Below, piece by piece: positions 1 to 6,836 of a stretch of DNA of 6,994 nucleotides (its first letter is position 1; each line of letters begins with the position of its first letter). The position numbers and the translations under genes were made by a program. Source of the stretch: CAYOBW01 sp964402115 (lineage in GTDB: Bacteria > Verrucomicrobiota > Kiritimatiellia > UBA8416 > CAYOBW01); assembly GCA_964402115.1 (NCBI GenBank), contig CAYOBW010000345.1, forward strand, positions 1-6,994. The letters run 5' to 3'. A model generated the notes under the pieces. The model was not told the origin of the DNA, searched no databases, and saw nothing but the letters and a program-made list of their open reading frames with translations.

Positions 1-3000
1 GCGTGCTGTCGCCGGAAATCGTTCCCGCGATCAGCGTGACCGCGCCCACCGTGTCCGGGTTATCCACGTCCAGGGTGCCGCCGTTGACCGTCACGGGGCC
101 GGCCAGGGTGTCCGTGGCGTGGCCCAGCGTGAGCGTGCCCGCTTTGACCGTCGTGAGGCCGCTGAAGGTGTTGACGCCCGCGAGGGTCAGCGCCTCCGCC
201 CCCTGCTTGGTCAGCGCGCCCGTGCCGCTGAGGCTGCCGCCGTACGTTGTGCCGGCGCCGCTGTCAACCGTGAGGGTGTGGCCTTGCAGGTGCACGTCGC
301 CGCCCGTCGCGCCGCCGCCGCTGAGCGCGCCGACCGTTTCGCTGGCATCGAGCTGCAGGACGGCCCCGGCCGCGTCGGCGAGGATGACCGTGCCCGCATC
401 GGCAAGGGCGCTGCCGCCGGCCAGCGCCAGCGTGCCCGCGTTGACCGTCGTGCCGCCCAGGTGAGTGTTCGCGCCGCTCAACACGAGCGTGCCGGGGCCG
501 GACTTGGCCAGGCTGAACGTCCCGGCGCCATCGGCGATGTCGCCGGAGAAGGCGTGCAGCACGGTCCCATCCGTCGGGACCTGCACCGCGACGTTGGCTT
601 CGAGCGTGAGCGGCCCCGCCAGGGTCAGGGCCCCGTTGTCCGTGGCATCGCCCAGCGTGAAGTCGGCGTTGAGCGCCACCGGCATCGCGAGGGCATGGGC
701 TGCGGCGCTCGCGCTGGACAGCGCGCCGCCGCCGAGGGTCAGCGTGCCGTCGCCGAGCGCACCGTCGTGGCCGACGCGGAGACGGCCGTCGGTGAGCGTC
801 GTGCCGCCGGTGTAAGGCTGGGCCGTCGGAATCGTCAACGTGCCAGCGCCGCTCTTGGTCAGCGTCGTCGCGCCGCCGATCGCGCCCGCGCCCGCCAGGT
901 CGTAGGGCTTCGTCTCGTTGGCAAACAGGACCGACGCCGGCAGCACCGTGCCGTTCAGCGTGACGGTCGTGCTGCCGGTGGCCGTGTCGTCGAAGGTGAC
1001 CGGGTCGCCGTTGTAGAACTTCTGATCGCCCTGCTGCCATGCCAGCGACACGCCGCTGTCCCAGGTCGCGGCCAGCGTGCCGCCCCAGGTCCGCGCCTCG
1101 CTGGCGAACGCCAGGCGCACGCGGTGGTTGAGGACGTCGTCCGAGAAGGTGGGCGCCCGGTACCCGGTGGCCGTGAGGTTTCCGATGCCCGTCACTGTGC
1201 CCGCACCGTAGTCGACGACCGTGAACGTGCTGACCGCTGCCGGCGCGTCGAGGCTCACGTTCACCGTGCCGGCGAAGGTCACCCCGTTCGCCGTCAGGGC
1301 GGCTTCGGTCGTGGGATCGATCGCCAGGACGGTGCCGTTGTTCATACTCAGGCTACCCGTCGTGCTGCCCTCGCCGCCCAGCGCGCCGCCGTTGACCGTG
1401 ATGGCCGACGTGGCGCTGCCCGCGAGGGTCAAGCGGCCGGCCGCCACGGTCGTGGCGCCGTCGTACGTGTTGGCGCCGGAGAGCGTCAGCGTGCCGGCGC
1501 CGAGCTTGGTCAGGCTGCCGCCGCTGCTGGTCAACGCCGTGCCCAGCGGGACGTCCTGGCCGCCCGTGTCGAGGTTGTACGCCTGCGCAGCCGCGGTGCT
1601 GAACCGGTCGGAGTAGTCGGTGGTGTTCGCCGCGCTGAACTGCAGGACGCCGCCGCCGAAGCTGAGCGTGCCCTCGCTGCCCAGAGCCTCGCTGCTGCCC
1701 AGCGCCAGCGTGCCGGCGTTGATGGCTGTTCCGCCGGTGTAGGTGTTGACGCCGGAGAGGGTGACCGTGCCGGAGCCCGCCTTGGTGACGCTGCCGCCTT
1801 CGCTGATGGCGCCGCTGTAGGCGCTTGTGCTGTCGGCGCTGCCGAGGGTGAGAATCGCGCCGCCGGTCATGACGGCGCCGTCGCCGGTCAGGGCGTTCAC
1901 GGTCTGGTCGAAACCGTTCATGTCGAACGTGCCGGCGTTCACGGAGATGTTATTGCCGGCTTTGATGCCGTTGGCGATGCCCAGCCGCAGCGTGCCGAAG
2001 ATCCGGGTAAGCCCCGTGTAGGTGTTGCTGCTGCCCAGAACCACCGTGCTCGCCACGGGGTAGATGTCCATGCCGTAGCCGCCGGCGGAGGAGATGACGC
2101 CGCTCAGGGTCAGCGTGCCGGCGGTGCCGCCGATGTCGAGACAGTCGGTGGCCGTGTTCTGGGAACCGAGTTCGATATTGCTGGAGATGACGTTGTTGTC
2201 GGCGGTGTTGCTGATGGCGACCAGTCCGGTGTTGCTCAGGGTCAACAGGCCGCCCGCGATCGACCCGCCGCCGCTGATGCTGATGGTCTTGAAGCTGTTC
2301 GGGGCGGTGAGCGTCAGCAGTCCGGCGCCGGCCTTGGTGAGCACGTAGGCGCTCGAGCCCGCAATGGCCGGTGTAATGGTCAGGTTCTGTCCCGCGGCGG
2401 CGCAGTTCATCGTGGTATTGCCGGCCATCGTGACCGTGCTGGAGATCGTGGCCGTGCCGGCGGTATAGGCCTTGAAGGCGCCGTTAGCGCTGAAACCGGC
2501 GCCGCTGATCGTGATCGGCCGGGCGATGGTGACGCCCGCAGCTATGGCCAGGCTGCCGCCGCCGTTGATCGTCACCGTTCCCGAGGTGCTCAGGGCGTTA
2601 TTGGCCGTGGCCACGATGCCGCCGCCCGTGTTGACGGTCGTGCCGCCCGTGTAGGTGCTGCTGCCGCCCATCCAGAGCCAGTTGCCTGTGCCTGCCATGA
2701 TGACCTTGCCGGCGGTTCCGGCGATATTGCCGTTGTAGGTGCCCGTGTCCTTGATGGTGAGCGTGCCGGTCAGTCCCGAAACCGTGCCGCTGTTGGCAAT
2801 CGACGTGATCGTGGCGTTGACGACGTTCTGGAGCGTGCCGCCGCTGAAGATGAAACTGTCCACGGAAGAGACAATGCTCTTCGTATTCATGTTGAGCGTG
2901 CCGCCGGTCATGTTGATCGTGGCGCCTCCCGTGCTGCCCTGCGTGGTGACGCCGTTGTTGCCCCTGAGGGTGCCGCCGCTCAGGTTGATCCGGCCTGCAT

Positions 3001-3421
3001 TGCCGCTCCGGTTGAGGATGATGTCGCCGCTGACGGTCAGGGCGCCTGTTGCGAAGGTCAAGATACCATCCCCGTTAAGGCCGGCGGGACAGCTTGGGTC
3101 TCCCGAATCGACGCCGACCTTCAGGCCGCTGATCGTGAGCGTGCCGGCGTTATAGGTGCACGTTCCGTTGTTCCCGATATACGCTGCATTGCCGCCGGCA
3201 GGCAGTCCGTTGTGCCAGTTCCCGGAGGTGTTCCAGTTGCCGGTGGCCGTATCCCAGTACGTGATCGCCCCCGCCGGTTGAGCCGACACGAGGAAGCCGA
3301 GGAGCAGCGCGCTTGCGCCGATTCGCGCGCACAGGCGTCCGCGCCGGTGCGCCGGGGTGGGGGACAACGATCCCACGCGCAGTCGTTCGACAAGGTTCAC
3401 AATTGAGTTCATCCAGTTCAT
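1..3421 (-). CDS. Large secreted PATR beta-strand-repeat protein (gene B), 3' end beyond window
   Basis: Probable exported surface or extracellular protein built of autotransporter-associated beta-strand repeats (PATR, PF12951 type), expected to form a long beta-helical passenger. I read 1140 codons from the ATG at 3421 to position 2 with no stop, so the C-terminus lies outside the window and the mode of anchoring cannot be judged. Residues 1-52 form a long signal peptide: a basic stretch (HRRGRLCAR), a hydrophobic core (ASALLLGFLVSA), and likely cleavage at AGA|ITYWD. A Trp-rich box (TYWDTATGNWNTSGNW) follows. Clear LTKxGxGTLTLxGxNTYxGxTTVxxGTL-like repeats sit near residues 544-574, 637-668, 854-884, 971-1000 and 1070-1100; degenerate copies lie near 248-270, 361-385 and 458-481. 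Around residues 720-815 a cap-like segment is followed by a second Trp-rich box, as if two passengers were joined. A GGAGG ribosome binding site lies 7 nt upstream, and gene A's stop lies 12 nt upstream. No catalytic domain is visible. Confidence 0.93.
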   Translation of the reverse strand, partial: MNWMNSIVNLVERLRVGSLSPTPAHRRGRLCARIGASALLLGFLVSAQPAGAITYWDTATGNWNTSGNWHNGLPAGGNAAYIGNNGTCTYNAGTLTISGLKVGVDSGDPSCPAGLNGDGILTFATGALTVSGDIILNRSGNAGRINLSGGTLRGNNGVTTQGSTGGATINMTGGTLNMNTKSIVSSVDSFIFSGGTLQNVVNATITSIANSGTVSGLTGTLTIKDTGTYNGNIAGTAGKVIMAGTGNWLWMGGSSTYTGGTTVNTGGGIVATANNALSTSGTVTINGGGSLAIAAGVTIARPITISGAGFSANGAFKAYTAGTATISSTVTMAGNTTMNCAAAGQNLTITPAIAGSSAYVLTKAGAGLLTLTAPNSFKTISISGGGSIAGGLLTLSNTGLVAISNTADNNVISSNIELGSQNTATDCLDIGGTAGTLTLSGVISSAGGYGMDIYPVASTVVLGSSNTYTGLTRIFGTLRLGIANGIKAGNNISVNAGTFDMNGFDQTVNALTGDGAVMTGGAILTLGSADSTSAYSGAISEGGSVTKAGSGTVTLSGVNTYTGGTAINAGTLALGSSEALGSEGTLSFGGGVLQFSAANTTDYSDRFSTAAAQAYNLDTGGQDVPLGTALTSSGGSLTKLGAGTLTLSGANTYDGATTVAAGRLTLAGSATSAITVNGGALGGEGSTTGSLSMNNGTVLAIDPTTEAALTANGVTFAGTVNVSLDAPAAVSTFTVVDYGAGTVTGIGNLTATGYRAPTFSDDVLNHRVRLAFASEARTWGGTLAATWDSGVSLAWQQGDQKFYNGDPVTFDDTATGSTTVTLNGTVLPASVLFANETKPYDLAGAGAIGGATTLTKSGAGTLTIPTAQPYTGGTTLTDGRLRVGHDGALGDGTLTLGGGALSSASAAAHALAMPVALNADFTLGDATDNGALTLAGPLTLEANVAVQVPTDGTVLHAFSGDIADGAGTFSLAKSGPGTLVLSGANTHLGGTTVNAGTLALAGGSALADAGTVILADAAGAVLQLDASETVGALSGGGATGGDVHLQGHTLTVDSGAGTTYGGSLSGTGALTKQGAEALTLAGVNTFSGLTTVKAGTLTLGHATDTLAGPVTVNGGTLDVDNPDTVGAVTLIAGTISGDST
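122..511 (-). repeat. PATR repeats 4-5 of gene B with linker
   Basis: Gene B residues 971-1100 contain two clear PATR repeats. The first includes SGPGTLVLSGANTHLGGTTV and the second TLAGVNTFSGLTTV, both ending in a GTL strand. They are separated by a linker containing LQLDASETVGALSGGG. The sequence after them (NPDTVGAVTLIAGTISGDS) is the usual start of a further PATR linker, so the repeat array continues past the left edge of the window. Confidence 0.85.
1430..1789 (-). repeat. PATR module copy in gene B (shared with gene A)
   Basis: Gene B residues 545-664 are the counterpart of gene A residues 642-761: flanking PATR repeats around FSAANTTDYS and AYNLDTGGQDV, aligned without gaps. The matching 30-bp DNA core lies at 1610-1639. 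The extended PATR variant with this linker is, to my knowledge, common in large surface proteins of PVC bacteria, so shared family descent as well as local duplication or gene conversion could explain the likeness. Confidence 0.88.
3266..3421 (-). other. Signal peptide of gene B (long n-region)
   Basis: Residues 1-52 of gene B comprise an unusually long n-region of about 32 residues, rich in Arg and His close to the core, then a hydrophobic core ASALLLGFLVSA. A canonical A-x-A-like site (A50-G51-A52) precedes ITYWD. No twin-Arg motif with the expected context is seen. Both methionines (3421 and 3412) are in frame and fit; the first is better spaced from GGAGG. Confidence 0.78.
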
Positions 3422-3428
3422 GCTTCAT

Positions 3429-3433
3429 CCTCC
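3429..3433 (-). promoter_or_regulatory. Shine-Dalgarno GGAGG of gene B, abutting gene A stop
   Basis: On the minus strand the junction reads TAG GGAGG ATGAAGC ATG. The stop codon of gene A (3436-3434) is followed immediately by GGAGG, then 7 nt, then the ATG at 3421. The ATG inside the spacer (3428) is out of frame with gene B and too close to the SD to be used. The arrangement suggests translational coupling within one transcript. Confidence 0.85.
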
Positions 3434-6400
3434 CTACCGCATTCTGAAAAGCGAGCCCTGTCCCACGTCCTCCGACACCAGCACGAGTTGGGCGGTCGCG
3501 GGGACGAGCGTGAGCGAGTAACGCAGGCCGTCGATCGTGCCGTGCAGGTCGGCGGGATCGAGTGCGCAGCCCGGGGCGAGGGTCGCCGCGTCGATCAGCA
3601 CGTACGTGGATGTCGGGCTGAAGCCGGGCAGGGGGCCGAAGGTGAAGTCGGAGAACCCCAGCAGCTCCACGCCGACGTTCAGTTGACCCTGGACCACGAT
3701 CTGGTCCGCGGCGGTCCCGAGGTCGAAAACGAGGCTGCTGCCGGTCAGGTTCAGATCGCCGTTGACGGTCAGGGTGCCGCCCACGGCCGTGCCGGCCACG
3801 TTGAGCGTGCCGTCGCAGGCGAGGTTGCCGTTGATGTCCGCGGCCGCCCCGGACGTCCGTCCGGCGGTCAGCGTCTGGGTGGCGCCGAGGGTGAGGCCGC
3901 CGCTGGCGGTGGTGTCGAGCACGGCGCCGTCGGCCACGGTGATCGAGGGAGTCGCGGCGAGCGAGCTGCCGGCGCCGAGGGCCAGCGTGCCGGCGCTGAC
4001 GCGCGTGCCGCCGCCGTAGGTGTTCGCGCCGGTGAGGGTCAGCGTGTTCGCGCCGCTCTTGGTCAGGCCCAGGCTGGCGGCGGCGATGCTGCCGTAGCTG
4101 GCGCTGCCGTTGGCGGTATCCAGCGCCAGCGCCGCGCCGGCGGCGAAACCGGCGCCGTTGTTGGCCAGGAGCGCGTCGAGATCCCCGCCCGCCCACTCGC
4201 CGGCGCCGCCGTAGCTGACGACCAGCGTGGCCCCGCCCGCGACGGTCACCTTGCCCGCCGTGCCGTAGCCCGGCAACGCCGCCGCCAACGGGGCCTTCAG
4301 GGTTCCCCCGTTCACCGTCGTGCCGCCGCCGTAAGTGTTGCCGCCGGAGAGGGTCAGCGTGCCGGCGCCCTGCTTGGTCAGCGTGCCGTCGCTACTGGTC
4401 AGGGCGGTGGCCAGGGTGACGTCCTGGCCGGCCGTGTCCAGGTTGTAGGCCTGGCCGGCCGAGGCGCCGAAGCGGGCGGAGTAGTCGGTGGTGTTGGCTG
4501 CGCTGAACCGCAAGGCGCCGCCGTTGAAATTGATCGTTCCGCTGCTGCCGATGGCCCCGGCGCTGTCCAGCACCAGTGTGCCGCCGCTCAGAGTCGTGGC
4601 GCCGCCGTAGGTATTCGCCCCCGTCAGGATCAGGGTGCCGGCGCCGGTCTTGGTCAGGCCGCCGTTCTGGATGACGGGCGCAATCGTCGTGGCGCCGCCG
4701 GTGATGTCGAACGTGCGGGTGGCGCCCTGCAGGTCGAGCAGCCGCGGGCCCGCGGCGTTGGGGTTGGAGATCGCATTGGAGCTGCTGCCGGTGAAGTTGC
4801 CGCCGAGGTTGACTTGGGCGGTGTACGCCCCGCCGAGCTGGCCGAATTGCAGCGTGGCCCCGTCCATGGTCAGCCCGCCCGAGCCGACATGCAGCGTCGT
4901 GTCGCCGCTGTTGGCGCCCAGGCGCAGCACGCTGCCGCCGCTCATGCTCATCGTCGCCGCCGTGGCCGAGGCGCTGCTGTTGAGGTCGTGCGTCGTGCCC
5001 CCCTGGATGCTGAGGGTTCCGGTGATGTTCAGTCCGCTGATGACATTCTGACCCGTGGAGTTGAGGGTCAGGTTCTGGATGGTATCCGTGTAGCTGGCGC
5101 CTACCGTATTGAATACGGCCGTGCCGTTCACCGTCACCGTGCCGGTGTCGGGCAGCACATCGGACGCATTGCGCTGCACCGTTCCGCCCGAAATCGTCGT
5201 GCCGCCGTCGTAGGTGTTCGCGCCGCCCAGGAGCAGCGTGCCGGTGTTGTTCAGGCCGCTGGCGCCATTGATCGTCAGAGAAAAACCCGCGCCGCCGATG
5301 GCCCCGCCGACCGTCACGGTATGCCCCGCGCCGATGTCCCACCCCTGCGACGCGCCGAGCGTGATCGGCGTGTTCACCGTCGCCGAGAATGTCGGCCCCG
5401 CCAGCCCCCAGTACGCCGACTGGCTCCATTCGAGCAGCAGCATGTCCCCCGTCGCGAGCCCGCTGGCGAACTGGAGATACTCCGTGAGCGGACTGCGCGC
5501 CTTTGCGGCGGCGCCGGAAACGCCCATGACTTCCCACCCACCCGTCGTCGCGGCGGATTGCGCGGCGCCGGCCGCCGCCGTGCGCTGGCTGCCACCCCAA
5601 CGGATCGCCTTGTTGACGCCGTTACGCCAGAGCGTGTACTGCTGCCACACGTTGTTGTTCCCGGAGTTGGCGATGGAGATGCGCCCGCTACCGGCCGTCG
5701 TCCCGCCCGCGTCGAAGTACAACGTGCTATCGCCGTAGTTGAGATGCGTGGACCAACGCCCCGTGCCGGTGTACCCGAAAAGGTACTGATTGATGGCTGC
5801 CGCGCGAACCACCAGCAGCGCCGTTCCGCTGGCGCCCGCCGCCGTCATGTTCGCGACGGTGACTCCGGAGAGGGCGAAGTAATCGGTTCCATCTCCGACC
5901 AGCGCCCACCGGCCGTCCGTGATCTGGAGGATCGGCTGGTCGGCCGCGGCGGTCTGCTGTCCATGCCGGCTGTTGCTGCTCTGATCGTACCAGGTGCGGA
6001 CATAGGCCGTGTCCGCACCGAGAAAAGTCGTCAAGGCGCCGGTGTCAAGATCGCCGGATGCCGTGAACCCGATGTCCTGTTCCGCGTCGTCGGAGGACCG
6101 GCGCACGCGCACGGCCGCACCCGCGTAGGCGCTGCGCAACTTGCGCAGCGAGTACGCGCCGGCCGCGCCGACGCTGACCGCATCCAGTACAGGCCCCGGG
6201 CGAAGCGTGCTCAAACCGCCCGCGCCGAGAGTCAGATCTCCGCCGGTCAGCGTGTAGGAACCGCTGCCCGGCGCGCGCAGGTTCAGCGCGGCCGCCGACA
6301 TGCCGGCCGCGATGGTAAGGGTCGCCCCGGCGGCATTCCCGGCGCCAATGTAGGCCGTATCGGGCGTGGCGTTGTTCCACAAGGCATTGGCGGACCCCGT

Positions 6401-6580
6401 CCACCAGTTGTTGGCGCCGGTGTCCCAGCTCCCCGCGCCGTCCTGCGCGCCGGCGCTGCCGGTGGTCGCGTCCCACGTTAAGTCCGCCCCCCGCGCGGGA
6501 CCGGAACTGATCCACGCCGCCGCAACCGCCGCGGCCAACCATCGTCCGCCCGTCGAACCGCACGTCGTGCTCATATTCAT
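3434..6580 (-). CDS. Secreted PATR-repeat protein with arabinofuranosidase-B/ConA-like domain (gene A)
   Basis: Complete 1048-aa exported protein, probably a carbohydrate-contacting surface or extracellular protein. Residues 1-31 look like a signal peptide (hydrophobic core WLAAAVAAAWISS, cleavage near ARG|ADLTW). Residues 32-80 are a Trp/Asn-rich box (WDTGANNWWTG). Residues about 128-222 contain AYSLRKLRSAY, AVRVRRSSDDAEQDIGF, LDTGALTTFLG and VRTWYDQSSNSR, which I recognise as the signature of the alpha-L-arabinofuranosidase B 'catalytic' (PF09206-like) fold. A ConA/LamG-like continuation runs to about 395, ending LLLEWSQSAYWG. PATR repeats follow near 446-470, 642-671, 734-762 and 839-868, then a cap at about 970-1040 (STYVLIDA...YSLTLVPATAQLVLV). 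The protein ends GSLFRMR with no visible beta-barrel, LPXTG or PEP-CTERM signal. The ATG at 6580 is preferred over the in-frame ATG at 6574 because AGGAG lies 6 nt upstream of it. Enzyme activity is not supported: such domains often occur without identifiable catalytic residues, and I could not place any. Confidence 0.94.
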   Translation of the reverse strand: MNMSTTCGSTGGRWLAAAVAAAWISSGPARGADLTWDATTGSAGAQDGAGSWDTGANNWWTGSANALWNNATPDTAYIGAGNAAGATLTIAAGMSAAALNLRAPGSGSYTLTGGDLTLGAGGLSTLRPGPVLDAVSVGAAGAYSLRKLRSAYAGAAVRVRRSSDDAEQDIGFTASGDLDTGALTTFLGADTAYVRTWYDQSSNSRHGQQTAAADQPILQITDGRWALVGDGTDYFALSGVTVANMTAAGASGTALLVVRAAAINQYLFGYTGTGRWSTHLNYGDSTLYFDAGGTTAGSGRISIANSGNNNVWQQYTLWRNGVNKAIRWGGSQRTAAAGAAQSAATTGGWEVMGVSGAAAKARSPLTEYLQFASGLATGDMLLLEWSQSAYWGLAGPTFSATVNTPITLGASQGWDIGAGHTVTVGGAIGGAGFSLTINGASGLNNTGTLLLGGANTYDGGTTISGGTVQRNASDVLPDTGTVTVNGTAVFNTVGASYTDTIQNLTLNSTGQNVISGLNITGTLSIQGGTTHDLNSSASATAATMSMSGGSVLRLGANSGDTTLHVGSGGLTMDGATLQFGQLGGAYTAQVNLGGNFTGSSSNAISNPNAAGPRLLDLQGATRTFDITGGATTIAPVIQNGGLTKTGAGTLILTGANTYGGATTLSGGTLVLDSAGAIGSSGTINFNGGALRFSAANTTDYSARFGASAGQAYNLDTAGQDVTLATALTSSDGTLTKQGAGTLTLSGGNTYGGGTTVNGGTLKAPLAAALPGYGTAGKVTVAGGATLVVSYGGAGEWAGGDLDALLANNGAGFAAGAALALDTANGSASYGSIAAASLGLTKSGANTLTLTGANTYGGGTRVSAGTLALGAGSSLAATPSITVADGAVLDTTASGGLTLGATQTLTAGRTSGAAADINGNLACDGTLNVAGTAVGGTLTVNGDLNLTGSSLVFDLGTAADQIVVQGQLNVGVELLGFSDFTFGPLPGFSPTSTYVLIDAATLAPGCALDPADLHGTIDGLRYSLTLVPATAQLVLVSEDVGQGSLFRMR
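4298..4657 (-). repeat. PATR module copy in gene A (shared with gene B)
   Basis: Gene A residues 642-761 form a 120-residue block: PATR repeat, then a linker holding FSAANTTDYS and AYNLDTAGQDV, then a second PATR repeat. It aligns without gaps to residues 545-664 of gene B with 79 of 120 identical positions by hand count. The FSAANTTDYS segment is identical in both, and its DNA (4478-4507) differs from gene B's at 2 of 30 bases. Confidence 0.88.
5915..6199 (-). other. Arabinofuranosidase-B-like (PF09206-type) domain segment in gene A
   Basis: Gene A residues about 128-222. The ordered motifs AYSLRKLRSAY, VRVRRSSDDAEQDIGF, LDTGALTTFLGADTAYVRTW and WYDQSSNSRHGQQTAAADQP match, from memory, the conserved core of the family named for fungal AbfB catalytic domains. 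In bacteria this core is widespread in phage tail, surface and LamG-like proteins. The following residues to about 395 (NQYLFGY, YTLWRNGV, GWEVMGVSG, EYLQFASGL, WSQSAYWG) have the strand pattern of a ConA-like jelly roll, so the whole fold probably extends to about position 5396. Sugar binding is inference; hydrolysis is unproven. Confidence 0.72.
6488..6580 (-). other. Signal peptide of gene A
   Basis: Residues 1-31 of gene A have a short polar/basic n-region ending in GGRW, a hydrophobic alanine-rich core and a small-residue c-region (A29-R30-G31, then ADLTW). This is consistent with Sec-dependent export. The exact cleavage site is inferred; cleavage one residue later is possible but would put Arg at -3. 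Confidence 0.75.
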
Positions 6581-6586
6581 CCGCTG

Positions 6587-6591
6587 CTCCT
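6587..6591 (-). promoter_or_regulatory. Shine-Dalgarno AGGAG of gene A
   Basis: AGGAG lies 6 nt before the ATG at 6580 on the minus strand. The in-frame ATG at 6574 would be 12 nt away, so the upstream start is favoured. Confidence 0.8.
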
Positions 6592-6618
6592 ATCGCTGGA
6601 AGCCGGCCTGCCTGCGTA

Positions 6619-6643
6619 GCGCCTGACCAGATGGGTCAGGCGC
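6619..6643. promoter_or_regulatory. Perfect 10-bp inverted repeat in gene A leader
   Basis: GCGCCTGACC (6619-6628) and GGTCAGGCGC (6634-6643) are exact reverse complements around a 5-nt loop. The element lies about 39-62 nt upstream of the gene A start, between the putative -10 box and the Shine-Dalgarno. It could be an RNA hairpin in the leader, an operator dimer site, or a terminator for upstream transcription; there is no adjacent T tract to support a classical intrinsic terminator. Confidence 0.7.
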
Positions 6644-6658
6644 CGGCGTACTTATGGA

Positions 6659-6688
6659 ATTCTACCCAAAGCATGCGCGTTAGCGCAA
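6659..6688 (-). promoter_or_regulatory. Putative sigma70-type promoter of the gene A-gene B operon
   Basis: Minus-strand TAGAAT (6664-6659) matches five of six bases of the -10 consensus. It is preceded, with an 18-nt spacer, by TTGCGC (6688-6683), a weak -35 match. This short AT-richer stretch is the only promoter-like site I see upstream of gene A. A TTGACC at 6704-6699 is a better -35 hexamer but is 34 nt from the -10 box, so it does not pair with it. Transcription would give a 5' leader of roughly 70 nt that includes the 6619-6643 inverted repeat. Confidence 0.4.
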
Positions 6689-6798
6689 CTGACTTCTTGG
6701 TCAACCCAGCGGTTGGGGGAGGGAAGCGCGTGCGCAGCGCGTAGCCCCCGACGTGAGGAGGGGGACGGGGCGCTTGACGATGCCGTCCGCCGGTGATT

Positions 6799-6828
6799 CG
6801 AGGACGAGGACGAGGACGAGGACGAGGG
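6799..6828. repeat. CGAGGA hexamer tandem repeat
   Basis: Four perfect CGAGGA copies (6799-6822) are followed by one imperfect copy (CGAGGG). The tract sits inside tandem unit 1, between two CCGCCG hexamers, roughly 220-250 nt upstream of gene A. In translation it gives Arg-Gly or Arg-Pro runs on either strand, which creates spurious open frames. Confidence 0.93.
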
Positions 6829-6836
6829 ATGGGGAT

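Noticed and set aside
119..3406. 1095-codon open frame on the plus strand
   Set aside because: It is codon-aligned antisense to gene B. Antisense stops need sense codons TTA, CTA or TCA, which a high-GC3 gene avoids, so a long antisense frame is expected. The Arg/Ala/Gly/Val-rich product has no domain, and the sense frame shows a signal peptide and family repeats.
3150..4196. 348-codon minus-strand frame spanning the A-B junction
   Set aside because: It is a shifted frame of both genes with Arg/Gly/His-rich low-complexity product, overlapping two well-supported coding sequences.
4392..5600. 402-codon minus-strand frame inside gene A
   Set aside because: Frame-shifted shadow of gene A; Arg/His/Gln-rich with no domain, while gene A itself has clear PATR and ConA-like motifs in this span.
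5915..6199. Assigning gene A as a true alpha-L-arabinofuranosidase
   Set aside because: Only the N-terminal family signature is visible; catalytic residues could not be located, and this domain is common in non-enzymatic surface and phage proteins.
3488..6481. 997-codon open frame on the plus strand
   Set aside because: Same codon-aligned antisense effect against gene A; composition is Arg/Gly/Ala-rich with no recognisable motif.
6619..6643. Rho-independent terminator
   Set aside because: The stem is good but neither side has a T tract, and the element lies inside the likely leader of gene A.
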